A stretch of DNA of 32,372 nt from the NCBI GenBank assembly GCA_029266295.1, contig JAQSXD010000002.1, forward strand, positions 1 through 32,372, written 5' to 3'. This stretch comes from Bacillota bacterium. Lineage in GTDB: Bacteria; Bacillota; Clostridia; Peptostreptococcales; Anaerovoracaceae. Under the pieces are notes generated by a model, which saw only the letters and a program-made list of their open reading frames with translations, had not been told where the DNA came from and did not search any database. Below are positions 17,465 through 26,315 of this stretch, in pieces. The stretch's first letter is position 1. Each line of letters starts with the position of its first letter. Made by a program: the position numbers and the translations under genes.

Positions 17465-17901
17465 TATACCGGGATGTTTCCCAAAACAAAGTGGATGTCG
17501 GATGCCACTGCGATCAGCTCCTCCGGCGAGCTGAGCAATTCCCTAGATCTGCCGGACCAGACCACTTCGATTTTCGGTTTGCCGCTGAGGCGGAAACCTT
17601 CTGCAATGATCAGATCAGCGTCTGCGTTCAGAGCGATCAGCTGGTCAATATTCCATTCCAGGTCAACCTTTTTCATCATAGTGACACCGTGGGGAGATGA
17701 AATCGTGACACTGTCTGCACCGGCCTGGGTGTGACGCCAGGTATCCTTGCCGGGATGATCTACGTCAAATCCATGGGTATCATGCTTCAACGTAGCAATT
17801 CGATAGTTTCTAGCTTTAAATTCCTTGATCAGTTTTTCGATCAGGATCGTCTTTCCACATCTTTTTTTTCCAACAATGCAAATGATTGGTGCCATCGCCA
17901 T
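17401..17901 (-). CDS. mobB: Molybdopterin-guanine dinucleotide biosynthesis adapter protein
   Basis: PIICIVGKKRCGKTILIEKLIKEFKARNYRIATLKHDTHGFDVDHPGKDTWRHTQAGADSVTISSP; IIAEGFR. 3' end overlaps the convergent NTPase by 64 bp. Confidence 0.92.
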   Translation of the reverse strand: MAMAPIICIVGKKRCGKTILIEKLIKEFKARNYRIATLKHDTHGFDVDHPGKDTWRHTQAGADSVTISSPHGVTMMKKVDLEWNIDQLIALNADADLIIAEGFRLSGKPKIEVVWSGRSRELLSSPEELIAVASDIHFVLGNIPVYHIDDAFSVANIIEEKVLASW

Positions 17902-17907
17902 AGCCTC

Positions 17908-19122
17908 CTATAATTTGAATATGGTAACCTTCTGCCCCTTTTCCAGCCCCGGCGTTCCCGCAGGAATATCGATGAGACAGTTGCAGTCTGAAAAGGAACT
18001 TAATACACCGGGAGAATGCTTGCTTCCGGGTTCCACAAATTCCTGGCCCTCTCGCTGAATCAATTTCCCTCGGAGCATCCGTCTTTTTGAACTCTCTTTC
18101 GGGTAGGGTGTTTCCATAATCGCTTCTGTTTTATGCAGGTCGACATCCTTATGATGGGAAACAAGTGATAGGACGGGTCTGGCGAGCAGTTCGAAGGTAA
18201 TTGCGGCAGCTGCTGGATTGCCGGAAAGGCTGATTACCGGTTTCCCTTCCAGTATGCTGCAGAGAGCAGGTGTTCCCGGCTTCATGTTCATCCTCCAAAA
18301 GAGGATTTCCGCTCCGACTGCTTTCATTGCATCCTTCAAGAGGTCCTTTTTTCCCACGGATACACCGCCAAGTGTAATGAGGATATCACAGTCTCTGGTT
18401 GCCGAAGTGATGGCTTCGCATAACTGATCCAGTTCATCGGGGGCACTGCCCAGCAGCAGCGGTTCCATCCCAAGCTCCTTAAGCCGCAAACCAATGGTAT
18501 ACAGATTGCTGTTATAAATTTTTCCGGGAGAAAGTTCGCTTCCGATATCCGTCAGTTCATCTCCGGTGCTGAGAACAGCTACCTTCGGTACGCGGTAAAC
18601 AGGAACCTCACGGAACCCCATGCTGGCAAGAATGCCGATTCCCACATAGTTCAGCAAGAAGCCATCTTTTAATAAGAGACTTCCTTTTTTGATATCTTCC
18701 CCCTTGAAACAGTAGTTTTCTCCTGGGGACAGTTGCTGACTGATGGTTACGAGATTCCCGGATTCGCTGGTGTCTTCTTGCCGTATGATACAATCGGCAC
18801 CCTTGGGAATCGGGGCTCCTGTCATGATTCTGCAGGCGGTTCCCGCGGTTAATTCCCGCTGCGGGCAGCTCCCGGCGCACACTTCTTCGATTACTTCCAA
18901 ACGGACGGGATTGGCAGCTTCTGCGCCAAGGGTGTCTGAGGATCTGAGCGCATAGCCGTCCAGAGGAGACCGATCAAAGGGTGGCTGGTCTATGGGCGCA
19001 TAAATATCTTGCGCAAGAATTCTCTGATGTGCTACGAGCAAGGGCACCGTCTCGGCAGGGGATGGGAATACCCGCGATGTGAGCATTTCCTGTGCTTCTT
19101 CTAATGTTACTTTTGTTTTCAT
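17908..19122 (-). CDS. moeA: Molybdopterin molybdenumtransferase MoeA
   Basis: PFDRSPLDGYALRSSDT; GTACRIMTGAPIPKGADCIIRQED; LSTGDELTDIG; GGVSVGKKD; SLSGNPAAAAITFELL. Start ATG 19122 after GAAAGGAG rather than 19152. Confidence 0.94.
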   Translation of the reverse strand: MKTKVTLEEAQEMLTSRVFPSPAETVPLLVAHQRILAQDIYAPIDQPPFDRSPLDGYALRSSDTLGAEAANPVRLEVIEEVCAGSCPQRELTAGTACRIMTGAPIPKGADCIIRQEDTSESGNLVTISQQLSPGENYCFKGEDIKKGSLLLKDGFLLNYVGIGILASMGFREVPVYRVPKVAVLSTGDELTDIGSELSPGKIYNSNLYTIGLRLKELGMEPLLLGSAPDELDQLCEAITSATRDCDILITLGGVSVGKKDLLKDAMKAVGAEILFWRMNMKPGTPALCSILEGKPVISLSGNPAAAAITFELLARPVLSLVSHHKDVDLHKTEAIMETPYPKESSKRRMLRGKLIQREGQEFVEPGSKHSPGVLSSFSDCNCLIDIPAGTPGLEKGQKVTIFKL

Positions 19123-19151
19123 CGATTCTTTTCTCCTTTCGCAGGAATCCA

Positions 19152-20135
19152 TTATGACAACCCGGAAGCGCGTTTGATCTTTGTTTTTACAGATAAAATC
19201 AGCGTATGTTCCAGACCGTTCAGTATGTCTGATATTGCTTTTTTTGCATCGTTATCAGGCAATTTTTTTAACAGACTGTCAGCTTTTTTCAGGTAGCTTT
19301 CCGCTAAATCAGCGGTTTTTTTGATTCCCCGCATTTTTCCAATGTGCTGACTGAGCTGATTAAAATCAGCAGAATCAATCAACTCCCAAATCCGACCCTG
19401 GTCTGCCAGGGATGTATAAATGACAGGCAGGGTGTAGAACCCCATCTTGATGTCATTTTGAACACTTTTTCCCGCAGACCCTTCGCTGGCAGTAAAATCC
19501 AGGATGTCGTCAATGATTTGAAAGGTGATTCCAAAATAGTAGCCGATCCTTTTTAGCGTTCTGCACAAATGAGCATCACAGCCGGAGATTTTTGCGCCAA
19601 GGTAGAAACTGACGGCAAAGAGGGAAGCTGTTTTATTGGCGGCAATTCGTATGTAACGGGGAATGCTGGCTTTTCGGGAATAACGGTTGTTGTACTGCAG
19701 CATTTCACCGTAAAAGATCTGATCCATGACCCGCAGAGCTTCCTGAGAATGGGAACCTTTGCTGATGAGGTTAAAGCTCCTGTTCAAAAGAAAATCGCCC
19801 ATAAATACGGCATAGTCTTTTCCGAATCTTGACTGCGCCGTTGCAATCCCCCTTCTGACAAGCGCCTCGTCGATGATATCATCGTGAATCAGCGTTGCCA
19901 TGTGCAGCATTTCAATTGCCGCAGCAGTCTCATAAATTTCATCATTCTGACCGATACCGAAATCCGATCCAAGGAGAAGAAACACAGGCCGCAATCTCTT
20001 CCCGCCGGAACCAATCATAGTGGTTAAGGTCTCCTGAACATTATTATGCCTGCTTTTGACTTGATTGTACATAATTTCTTCAACCCTGCGCATGCGTAGC
20101 GTAAGGGTTTCGTTTTTCTTTAAGCTGTCCAGCAT
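19152..20135 (-). CDS. Polyprenyl diphosphate synthase (trans-isoprenyl family)
   Basis: GGKRLRPVFLLL; HMATLIHDDIIDEALVRRG (first Asp-rich motif); FQIIDDILDF (second Asp-rich motif). Confidence 0.92.
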   Translation of the reverse strand: MLDSLKKNETLTLRMRRVEEIMYNQVKSRHNNVQETLTTMIGSGGKRLRPVFLLLGSDFGIGQNDEIYETAAAIEMLHMATLIHDDIIDEALVRRGIATAQSRFGKDYAVFMGDFLLNRSFNLISKGSHSQEALRVMDQIFYGEMLQYNNRYSRKASIPRYIRIAANKTASLFAVSFYLGAKISGCDAHLCRTLKRIGYYFGITFQIIDDILDFTASEGSAGKSVQNDIKMGFYTLPVIYTSLADQGRIWELIDSADFNQLSQHIGKMRGIKKTADLAESYLKKADSLLKKLPDNDAKKAISDILNGLEHTLILSVKTKIKRASGLS

Positions 20136-20146
20136 CGATTTATCTC

Positions 20147-20800
20147 CTAGTTATCATGTGATTGTTCCAACTCGACAAAGCTCTCGAGAATTAGGAGAAG
20201 CCCCCTGTAAAAGCTGGTCATGGCGGTTTCGCCCGCTGCGCTGCAGTAATCTCCGATCCAGCTGCCAAGGTGCTGAGTCAAGAATTCCCTCTCAATGGTT
20301 CTCATGTCGCCGAAGTCCTTTTGTGCATCTGCCTCCAGAAGGCAGAGCTGCTTCATAAAGTCCAGTTCGGTACAGAAAAAATCGGGGGAGTCGTTGGCAT
20401 AGCTTGTAGGGGCGATTCCTATGCGTTTATAGAATTTCTTAACGTTCAGGATAACGGTATGAGCGTCTTCTTTTTTCTTATAGAGCCCCTCATAGGGAGC
20501 TCTCAGTTTTCCTTTGCCAGCTGAGCGGATGAGTCTGGTACGGTCCACGGCCAATTCATCCATGATACGCTGGATGTTCTCGGCGCTGATCGCGTTCAGG
20601 TAGCTTCTGGTCATCCCGACACCCTTCCGAACTTTGGCATGATCCAGCTTGTGCAATTGCTCCAGAAAGGTTTGCATCTGCGAGCTTGTGATTCTTTGTA
20701 TGAATTCTTCATTTGGCAGGCGGATAAAGGCTTCTGTCAAAAATCCATAAATGTTCCCCCGCCACAGGGCAATTTTCACATTGTAATTATTATATGGCAT
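20147..20800 (-). CDS. TorD/DmsD-family molybdoenzyme maturation chaperone
   Basis: RGNIYGFLTEAFIRLPNEEF…PPYEGLY-like APYEGLYK, FYKRIGI…SPDFFCTELDFMKQLC…REFLTQHLGSWI typical of the TorD family; located in a dmsABC-like operon. Confidence 0.85.
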   Translation of the reverse strand: MPYNNYNVKIALWRGNIYGFLTEAFIRLPNEEFIQRITSSQMQTFLEQLHKLDHAKVRKGVGMTRSYLNAISAENIQRIMDELAVDRTRLIRSAGKGKLRAPYEGLYKKKEDAHTVILNVKKFYKRIGIAPTSYANDSPDFFCTELDFMKQLCLLEADAQKDFGDMRTIEREFLTQHLGSWIGDYCSAAGETAMTSFYRGLLLILESFVELEQSHDN

Positions 20801-20824
20801 ATGAAACTCCTTTGCTTAGTCTCT

Positions 20825-21883
20825 TTAGAAACCTGCTTTCATATAAAGCAGTCCATAACCGACAAACGCACAAATTGCAAAGCAGCCGATCAGAACCTGC
20901 GTCTCCTTTGCTGACGGGTGGTACATGCGCTTATCCTGAAACTGACTGTAAGGTTCCGGTATCATACTTTTCTGCTGAGGAAGAATTACTGCATGAAACT
21001 TCTCTATGAAGACCAGGACCAGCGAAAGTACAGCGGCGAGCAAGGGGAACACATCACTCGATGGCAAAAAATTCTCCGTAAACTGCTTCGCCAAAAGGAG
21101 CAGGATGATGAGCAGATTTAAGATGAGGACTGCTTTGCTGTCCTGATGGTTCTGCTTGAGGAGAGCGATTTTATGCGAAACAGAGGCGCCTAGCAGAAGC
21201 ACTGCAAGAATCAGCAGCAGCCCCGGCAGGGAGGCATGAATTCCGGGTGCAGGCGTTTGTAGGCCTCCTGCTGATGTTGTCAGAATCAGAAAAGCAGTGC
21301 CGCCTAATAAGCTTGCGATCAATGTTTCCAATCCCGAGAAAGCGTTGGTCTGGTAGCCCCCTTTTGTTCTGGACAGGAAAAACATGGTGTGTACTGCAAG
21401 GCAGAGATTGGCGGTAATCAGACAAAGGAGCGCCCATGCCAGCGTGATTCCTCTTGCGTCGGGAAGAACCCCGAGAAAGAAGACCAGGCTCAGAACAGTC
21501 GCCAAACCCAAGGTATAGAAATCCCACGTAAGCGGAGAGTGGAAATTATTACTTTTTATCATGAGAATTGCTCTGGAAGGCTTTCCAAGATCAATTCCCA
21601 GCAGGATCTGAGAACCGAAAAGCAGGGAAAAGGCAATGACACTTCCTACATCTGCCAGACGTTCTGCACCGTTTACATCCAGCAGAATCGCTGCCGAGAG
21701 GATCATCAGAATCCCCGTAGCCAGAGAGGAGAGGTAAAAACAACCCTGTACATAAATTCCCCATACGTAATGATCATTCAGATTGGTTTTCCGAAACCCC
21801 TGGAGCAGCTGCCTCAAAATGGCAATGCCGCCTGCAAGGGCAAGGAAACAAAGGATGATCAGTATCATCATTTCATTTTTCAT
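20825..21883 (-). CDS. DmsC-like polytopic membrane anchor subunit
   Basis: About 8 hydrophobic helices; LFGSQILLGIDLGKPSRAILMIKSNNFHSPLTWDFYT resembles DmsC; SD AGGAGGAG. Confidence 0.75.
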   Translation of the reverse strand: MKNEMMILIILCFLALAGGIAILRQLLQGFRKTNLNDHYVWGIYVQGCFYLSSLATGILMILSAAILLDVNGAERLADVGSVIAFSLLFGSQILLGIDLGKPSRAILMIKSNNFHSPLTWDFYTLGLATVLSLVFFLGVLPDARGITLAWALLCLITANLCLAVHTMFFLSRTKGGYQTNAFSGLETLIASLLGGTAFLILTTSAGGLQTPAPGIHASLPGLLLILAVLLLGASVSHKIALLKQNHQDSKAVLILNLLIILLLLAKQFTENFLPSSDVFPLLAAVLSLVLVFIEKFHAVILPQQKSMIPEPYSQFQDKRMYHPSAKETQVLIGCFAICAFVGYGLLYMKAGF

Positions 21884-21894
21884 CTCTTCTCCTC

Positions 21895-22500
21895 CTAACC
21901 GTTGATGTAATATACGGAAGGTTTTGTTTCAAGATCCTCCCGGAAGGGGCGGGCATTGCCCGCCGCGATTGCTTTGGATAGTTCACTGGACGGATCGTCA
22001 AGATCACCGAAAACGCGGCATTGGGATGGACAGGTTGTCACACATGCAGGTTCCAGACCTTTCTGAAGACGATTCAGACAAAAGGTGCACTTTACCACCG
22101 TGCCCTGCTGATATTCCTTGTGGCGCTTTTTTTCGAATAAAGTGACGGGAGCCTGCTCATAGTAGTTCTTGATTTCCCAGACGAATTGTCTTGCATCATA
22201 GGGACATGCTGTAACACAGCCCCTGCAGCCCATGCATTGATCTGCCAGCACTTCAACGATCCCATCGGGCCGTTTTACAGTTGCGCCGATAGGACATGCC
22301 TTCTCGCAGGGTGCATTTTCGCACTGCATACAGGGCATGGGAAGAAATTTCATCTTGGAATGAGGGAATTTCCCCACCTCGTATTTCATAATTTTGTGAA
22401 GGCTGACGCCGGAAGGCGTGCCGTTATGATTCCTGCAGGCGACAGTACACGCATTGCAGCCTACACATTTTGTTAAATCAATCATCATTCCGTATCTCAT
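21895..22500 (-). CDS. DmsB-like ferredoxin subunit, four [4Fe-4S] clusters predicted
   Basis: Cys motifs CVGCNACTVAC, CMQCENAPCEKACP, CMGCRGCVTACP, CTFCLNRLQKGLEPACVTTCPSQC. Confidence 0.92.
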   Translation of the reverse strand: MRYGMMIDLTKCVGCNACTVACRNHNGTPSGVSLHKIMKYEVGKFPHSKMKFLPMPCMQCENAPCEKACPIGATVKRPDGIVEVLADQCMGCRGCVTACPYDARQFVWEIKNYYEQAPVTLFEKKRHKEYQQGTVVKCTFCLNRLQKGLEPACVTTCPSQCRVFGDLDDPSSELSKAIAAGNARPFREDLETKPSVYYING

Positions 22501-25181
22501 TACGACAAACCTCCTTTTCTGATCAGTCTTACACAGGGAGCGATTTCAATTCCTCCGCTGACACTGTCCAGTGTCTCTTCCTTTGTGGTCAGAAGCCGGT
22601 TAAACAGAGGACCTTCCTTGCTCAGCGGATTGCTCTGAGCAGTCCCCATGCCATAAGCGCCGGAAATTCCTACCGCATCGGGATGGAACAGCTCAGAAAT
22701 GCGCACAAGTCCTTCCAGCTTTCCGTAACGGGATTCTACGGTTACCCGATCACCGTCCTTGATGCCCTTTTTTGCAGCAGTTGCACTGTTCAGACAGATG
22801 ACTGCCTCCCAGGGATCTTTTTGATAGATTTCCGCAAGCCAGGGATTCCCCACAACGCCGCCGATATCGGAAGAGTAGTAAGGGGTTTTCCAGTTGATGG
22901 CCCACAGATCGTATTCTTCGGATACGCCGAATTCTGAACTGGGCACCCAGTAGGGAACTGGCTTATACAGGTCGAAAACAAGGCTGTCATCTTCCACACC
23001 CGGGAATTTAATCTGATTCTTTTCGAGATTCTGCCTGAGCTGATCCGCTGTCTTTTTCAGATTGATGATATAAAACTCATGACGGGTCTTGTTATCCGGG
23101 TGATAGTAATAGTTGTAGGCCGTCTTTTTGGGCTGCCACTTGGCAATATGTCCTTCCCGCTCCAGATCTTCCATGGTTTCGCCTTCTCCGAATTTCCAGC
23201 TCTTGACCTGTAGTTCATGGATTACGGCCAGGGTATGTTTTTGATTGAGGTCAAGTAGATAAGGCGCTTTAAGGTTCAGGCCGTTTTCCTTGATGATGTA
23301 ATCCACGTCCTTGTTCAGATAATCATACATGCCGTTTTCGCCGTAAAGGATGCCGATTCTCTCTGCCAGCTCGGTAAAGATATCATCTACATGCATGGTG
23401 TTATAAATTGGCTTTACGGGCTGCCTCCTTTGGAGCATCTGCAGCGCGTGAACTTCATAGGACGCGGCCTGATGCTGAGGCCAGAATGGAGCCACTCTGG
23501 AGCGCTCCATAAAGCTGTGCTCCGGCAGGACCACATCGGACATGATGGTCGGCTCATCCATATGGTAAGCGATGGAAACACTAAATGGAATCTTTCGCAT
23601 CATATTGACATATTGCTCGGGATTTGCGTTGTACTTGATGATGTTCCCGCCGATATTCAGCCATGCCTTTACCTCGTATGTAAGGTAATATTTTTCCGGG
23701 TTGGATAATGCGTGGGCTACCAGATGGGGGGTGGTGTGGCTGTTGGGATAGAAGGTATGCATGCCGATGTCGGGAGGGAAGACAAAGGGTCTGTCTTTGG
23801 CCTCATAGCCGGGCATCATCGTACCGTCAGGTCCCGGCGCCAGCGCCTGGGGACCTCTGTATCCGCAGCCCAGACAGCCTCCCGGGACTTCGATCGCTCC
23901 GGCCAGCATATTGATGATCTTTGCCACAAGGTCGGAATAGGTTCCGCCTCGATGGTTCATAACATTCCGCTCAGTGTTGACGGAAACCGGTCGGTAGGGG
24001 AATTGGAAGCCCTCAATCTCAATGGTGCTTCCGATTCTCGCATGCTCGATAAATTCCCCTGCAATTCTTCTGATATCCTGTGCCGGTACAGTAGAGATGG
24101 ATTCCGCCCATTCCGGTGTATATTCCAGGAAGCCTTCTTTGATCAGCTGAAAACCGGTCTTCACTTCTTTTCCGCCTATTGAAAAGCTTCCTTCAAGAGC
24201 AACCTCTCCGAATTCCGCATCAAAGGCCTTTGCCTGACCGTCTGTCAAATCCCACATCATGGGCTTTCCCGTTTCCGTGTCCCTCAGGTAATCTCCTTGG
24301 GAATCGATGAGATAAGGACCGTTGGTTCTGTTTTTCAAAAACCAGTCATCATATTTCTGCACATCAAAAATGATGGAATGGGCAAGACCCAGCAAAAATG
24401 CAAGATCCGTCCCGGGCCTGATGGGCACCCATTCGCCCTTAGCAGCCTCGTAGGAGGATCGGGGGTCCACAACCACCAGCTTCATGCCCCGCTTCAGCGC
24501 CTTGGTCAGCTTTCTCGTACCGGGGACAGTGGCGATATTGGGTCCGATGGATCTTCCCAGGGTGATATGATAGTCGCAGTGTTCCAGATCAACGACAGAA
24601 ATAGGAAAATTGCCATGGATTAAGCCTGTGCCGTAATGTACCGTACAGAGCGAGCCATGAGCTCCGATTTCGTTGGGTGAGCCGAAGGCAAGGCGGAAGG
24701 GAATTCTCATGATGGTCTCTCTGTTTCCCCAGCCTTCACAAACAGCCAGCCCTCTCGGGTCTTCATCACGGACCTCCTTCAGCTTTTTCGCAGTATAATC
24801 AAGTGCCTCTTCCCAGCTGACTTCCTTCCACATGGGATCGATTTCCAGACCTTTTTCCGGATTCGTTCGGATCAAGGGGGTCTTGACGCGGTAGGGGTTA
24901 TACAGATTCATTGTAGCCGAATTACCACGGGGACACAGACTTCCGTAGTTGGGAGGGACTTGCCGTCCTTCCACCTTAACGACGACACCATCCTCAAGAT
25001 GAACGGCGGTAGCGCAGTCTCCCTGCATGCACATGCGGCATAAGCCGTGGAGAACCTGCTTCTCGCCTTCCACGGAAGGATTGGTGTTCTGCCACTGATA
25101 GGTGGAATAACCAAATACATTTTCATTGAAATCCACCTCCGACAGAACATTGTCGTAGGCGCCTTTCCTTTTTTTGAACAT
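22500..25181 (-). CDS. Molybdopterin (Mo/W-bisPGD) oxidoreductase catalytic subunit, DMSO-reductase superfamily, substrate unknown
   Basis: CRMCMQGDC…SLCPRGN N-terminal cluster site; GAHGSLCTVHYG; RGGTYSDLVAKIINMLAGAIEVPGG; AWLNIGGNI; VVLPEHSFMERS; GDRVTVESRYGKLEG. Stop/start TAATG overlap with the FeS subunit. Confidence 0.93.
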   Translation of the reverse strand: MFKKRKGAYDNVLSEVDFNENVFGYSTYQWQNTNPSVEGEKQVLHGLCRMCMQGDCATAVHLEDGVVVKVEGRQVPPNYGSLCPRGNSATMNLYNPYRVKTPLIRTNPEKGLEIDPMWKEVSWEEALDYTAKKLKEVRDEDPRGLAVCEGWGNRETIMRIPFRLAFGSPNEIGAHGSLCTVHYGTGLIHGNFPISVVDLEHCDYHITLGRSIGPNIATVPGTRKLTKALKRGMKLVVVDPRSSYEAAKGEWVPIRPGTDLAFLLGLAHSIIFDVQKYDDWFLKNRTNGPYLIDSQGDYLRDTETGKPMMWDLTDGQAKAFDAEFGEVALEGSFSIGGKEVKTGFQLIKEGFLEYTPEWAESISTVPAQDIRRIAGEFIEHARIGSTIEIEGFQFPYRPVSVNTERNVMNHRGGTYSDLVAKIINMLAGAIEVPGGCLGCGYRGPQALAPGPDGTMMPGYEAKDRPFVFPPDIGMHTFYPNSHTTPHLVAHALSNPEKYYLTYEVKAWLNIGGNIIKYNANPEQYVNMMRKIPFSVSIAYHMDEPTIMSDVVLPEHSFMERSRVAPFWPQHQAASYEVHALQMLQRRQPVKPIYNTMHVDDIFTELAERIGILYGENGMYDYLNKDVDYIIKENGLNLKAPYLLDLNQKHTLAVIHELQVKSWKFGEGETMEDLEREGHIAKWQPKKTAYNYYYHPDNKTRHEFYIINLKKTADQLRQNLEKNQIKFPGVEDDSLVFDLYKPVPYWVPSSEFGVSEEYDLWAINWKTPYYSSDIGGVVGNPWLAEIYQKDPWEAVICLNSATAAKKGIKDGDRVTVESRYGKLEGLVRISELFHPDAVGISGAYGMGTAQSNPLSKEGPLFNRLLTTKEETLDSVSGGIEIAPCVRLIRKGGLS

Positions 25182-25207
25182 ATTGCCTCCTTTGCAGTTC
25201 CTTTATT

Positions 25208-26137
25208 TTATTTCATACAGAGATCCGTAATCATAACCGCTATGACCACGGACAGTCCTGCTAGCTGATAGATATTAACTGTGGCCTGATTGGCACGAAC
25301 CAGCGTTCCGATATGATTATAATGAACGCTTGCAATCCTGCAGGCTTTGACAGCCATGGGAAGGCTGGAAAGCCCAAGGATCCATAGGAGATTTCCGGTG
25401 TAGACAGAGATGAGCAGAAATGCGGCATAAGCTGCGATAAAATTAATGGAATATACCCGGAGCCCCTTTTCCTTGCCCAGTCTGACAACCCAGTTTCTTT
25501 TATTGTTCTTCTTGTCAGCTTCATAATCGGGATATTGGTTGATCCACAGCACATTGGCGATGAGGATGCCGATGGGTATGGAAACCAAGGCTGGCAGCAG
25601 ATCGAGCTTTCCTGCCATGACAAGATACATTCCCAAAAAGATCAGCGGACCGTAGGTAATGCCCACTGTCAGTTCCCCCAGACCTCTATAGCACAGCGAA
25701 AAGGGAGGGAGACTGTAAGCGCAGGCCAGAAGTGTACCTAGAAGGCCGATGGCCAATACTCCCGGCTCGTGAAAGTATGCGATAAAAAGACCGATAGCAG
25801 AGGCCAGCGACAGCGTTATGATGCCAATGTATTTTGCTTCCTTCAAGGTCAGCAGACCTTCTGTAAGGACCTTTTTTCCTCCGCTGAAGGGAGTCACTTT
25901 GTCAGGCTCAATGGAAAGATCCACTCCTGATTTATAATCAACAATATCATTCAAGCAGTGTTTGCCGGTTTCGATCAGCATAATGCCAAGGAGTGACAGC
26001 AAACCCCATTTCAGCTCAAAACGATTGGTTTCCGCATAAGCCATGGCCGTAGCGGCAAGCATGGGAACCAGCGAGGCAATCCAGATCCTGATCCCCGCGA
26101 TTCTGCCAAGCCCCTTTAATATACGCTTCCATTCCAT
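25208..26137 (-). CDS. UbiA-family (MenA-like) membrane prenyltransferase
   Basis: NDIVDYKSGVD (NDxxDxxxD) and DYEADKKNNKRNW second Asp motif; multiple TM helices; SD GGAGG. Confidence 0.87.
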   Translation of the reverse strand: MEWKRILKGLGRIAGIRIWIASLVPMLAATAMAYAETNRFELKWGLLSLLGIMLIETGKHCLNDIVDYKSGVDLSIEPDKVTPFSGGKKVLTEGLLTLKEAKYIGIITLSLASAIGLFIAYFHEPGVLAIGLLGTLLACAYSLPPFSLCYRGLGELTVGITYGPLIFLGMYLVMAGKLDLLPALVSIPIGILIANVLWINQYPDYEADKKNNKRNWVVRLGKEKGLRVYSINFIAAYAAFLLISVYTGNLLWILGLSSLPMAVKACRIASVHYNHIGTLVRANQATVNIYQLAGLSVVIAVMITDLCMK

Positions 26138-26155
26138 TTTAGTACCTCCAAAAAC

Positions 26156-26184
26156 AAAATAACAAATTGAAACAGAATAAGCAA
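26156..26184 (-). promoter_or_regulatory. Candidate promoter TTGCTT-17-TATTTT for the ubiA-molybdoenzyme operon
   Basis: Minus strand -35 (26184-26179) and -10 (26161-26156) just upstream of ubiA; the -35 overlaps ATAAGCAA, repeated at 26225-26232. Confidence 0.45.
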
Positions 26185-26315
26185 TAAAACGTTGAATTTT
26201 GAACTATAGGAGCTAATTATGGGTATAAGCAAAAGTAATGGCAAAGAAGATTTTCCTCCCAAACCGTAATGAACATGGTATACTTTTCTGAGAGATTTGT
26301 TAGGAGGGTATGATT

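Noticed and set aside
21389-21898. 169-aa plus-strand ORF opposite the DmsC-like gene
   Set aside because: Opposite a membrane protein in a compact operon; low-complexity Lys/Gln/Asn-rich translation typical of shadows.
22470-22937. 155-aa plus-strand ORF at the catalytic/FeS subunit junction
   Set aside because: Antisense to two strongly supported subunits.
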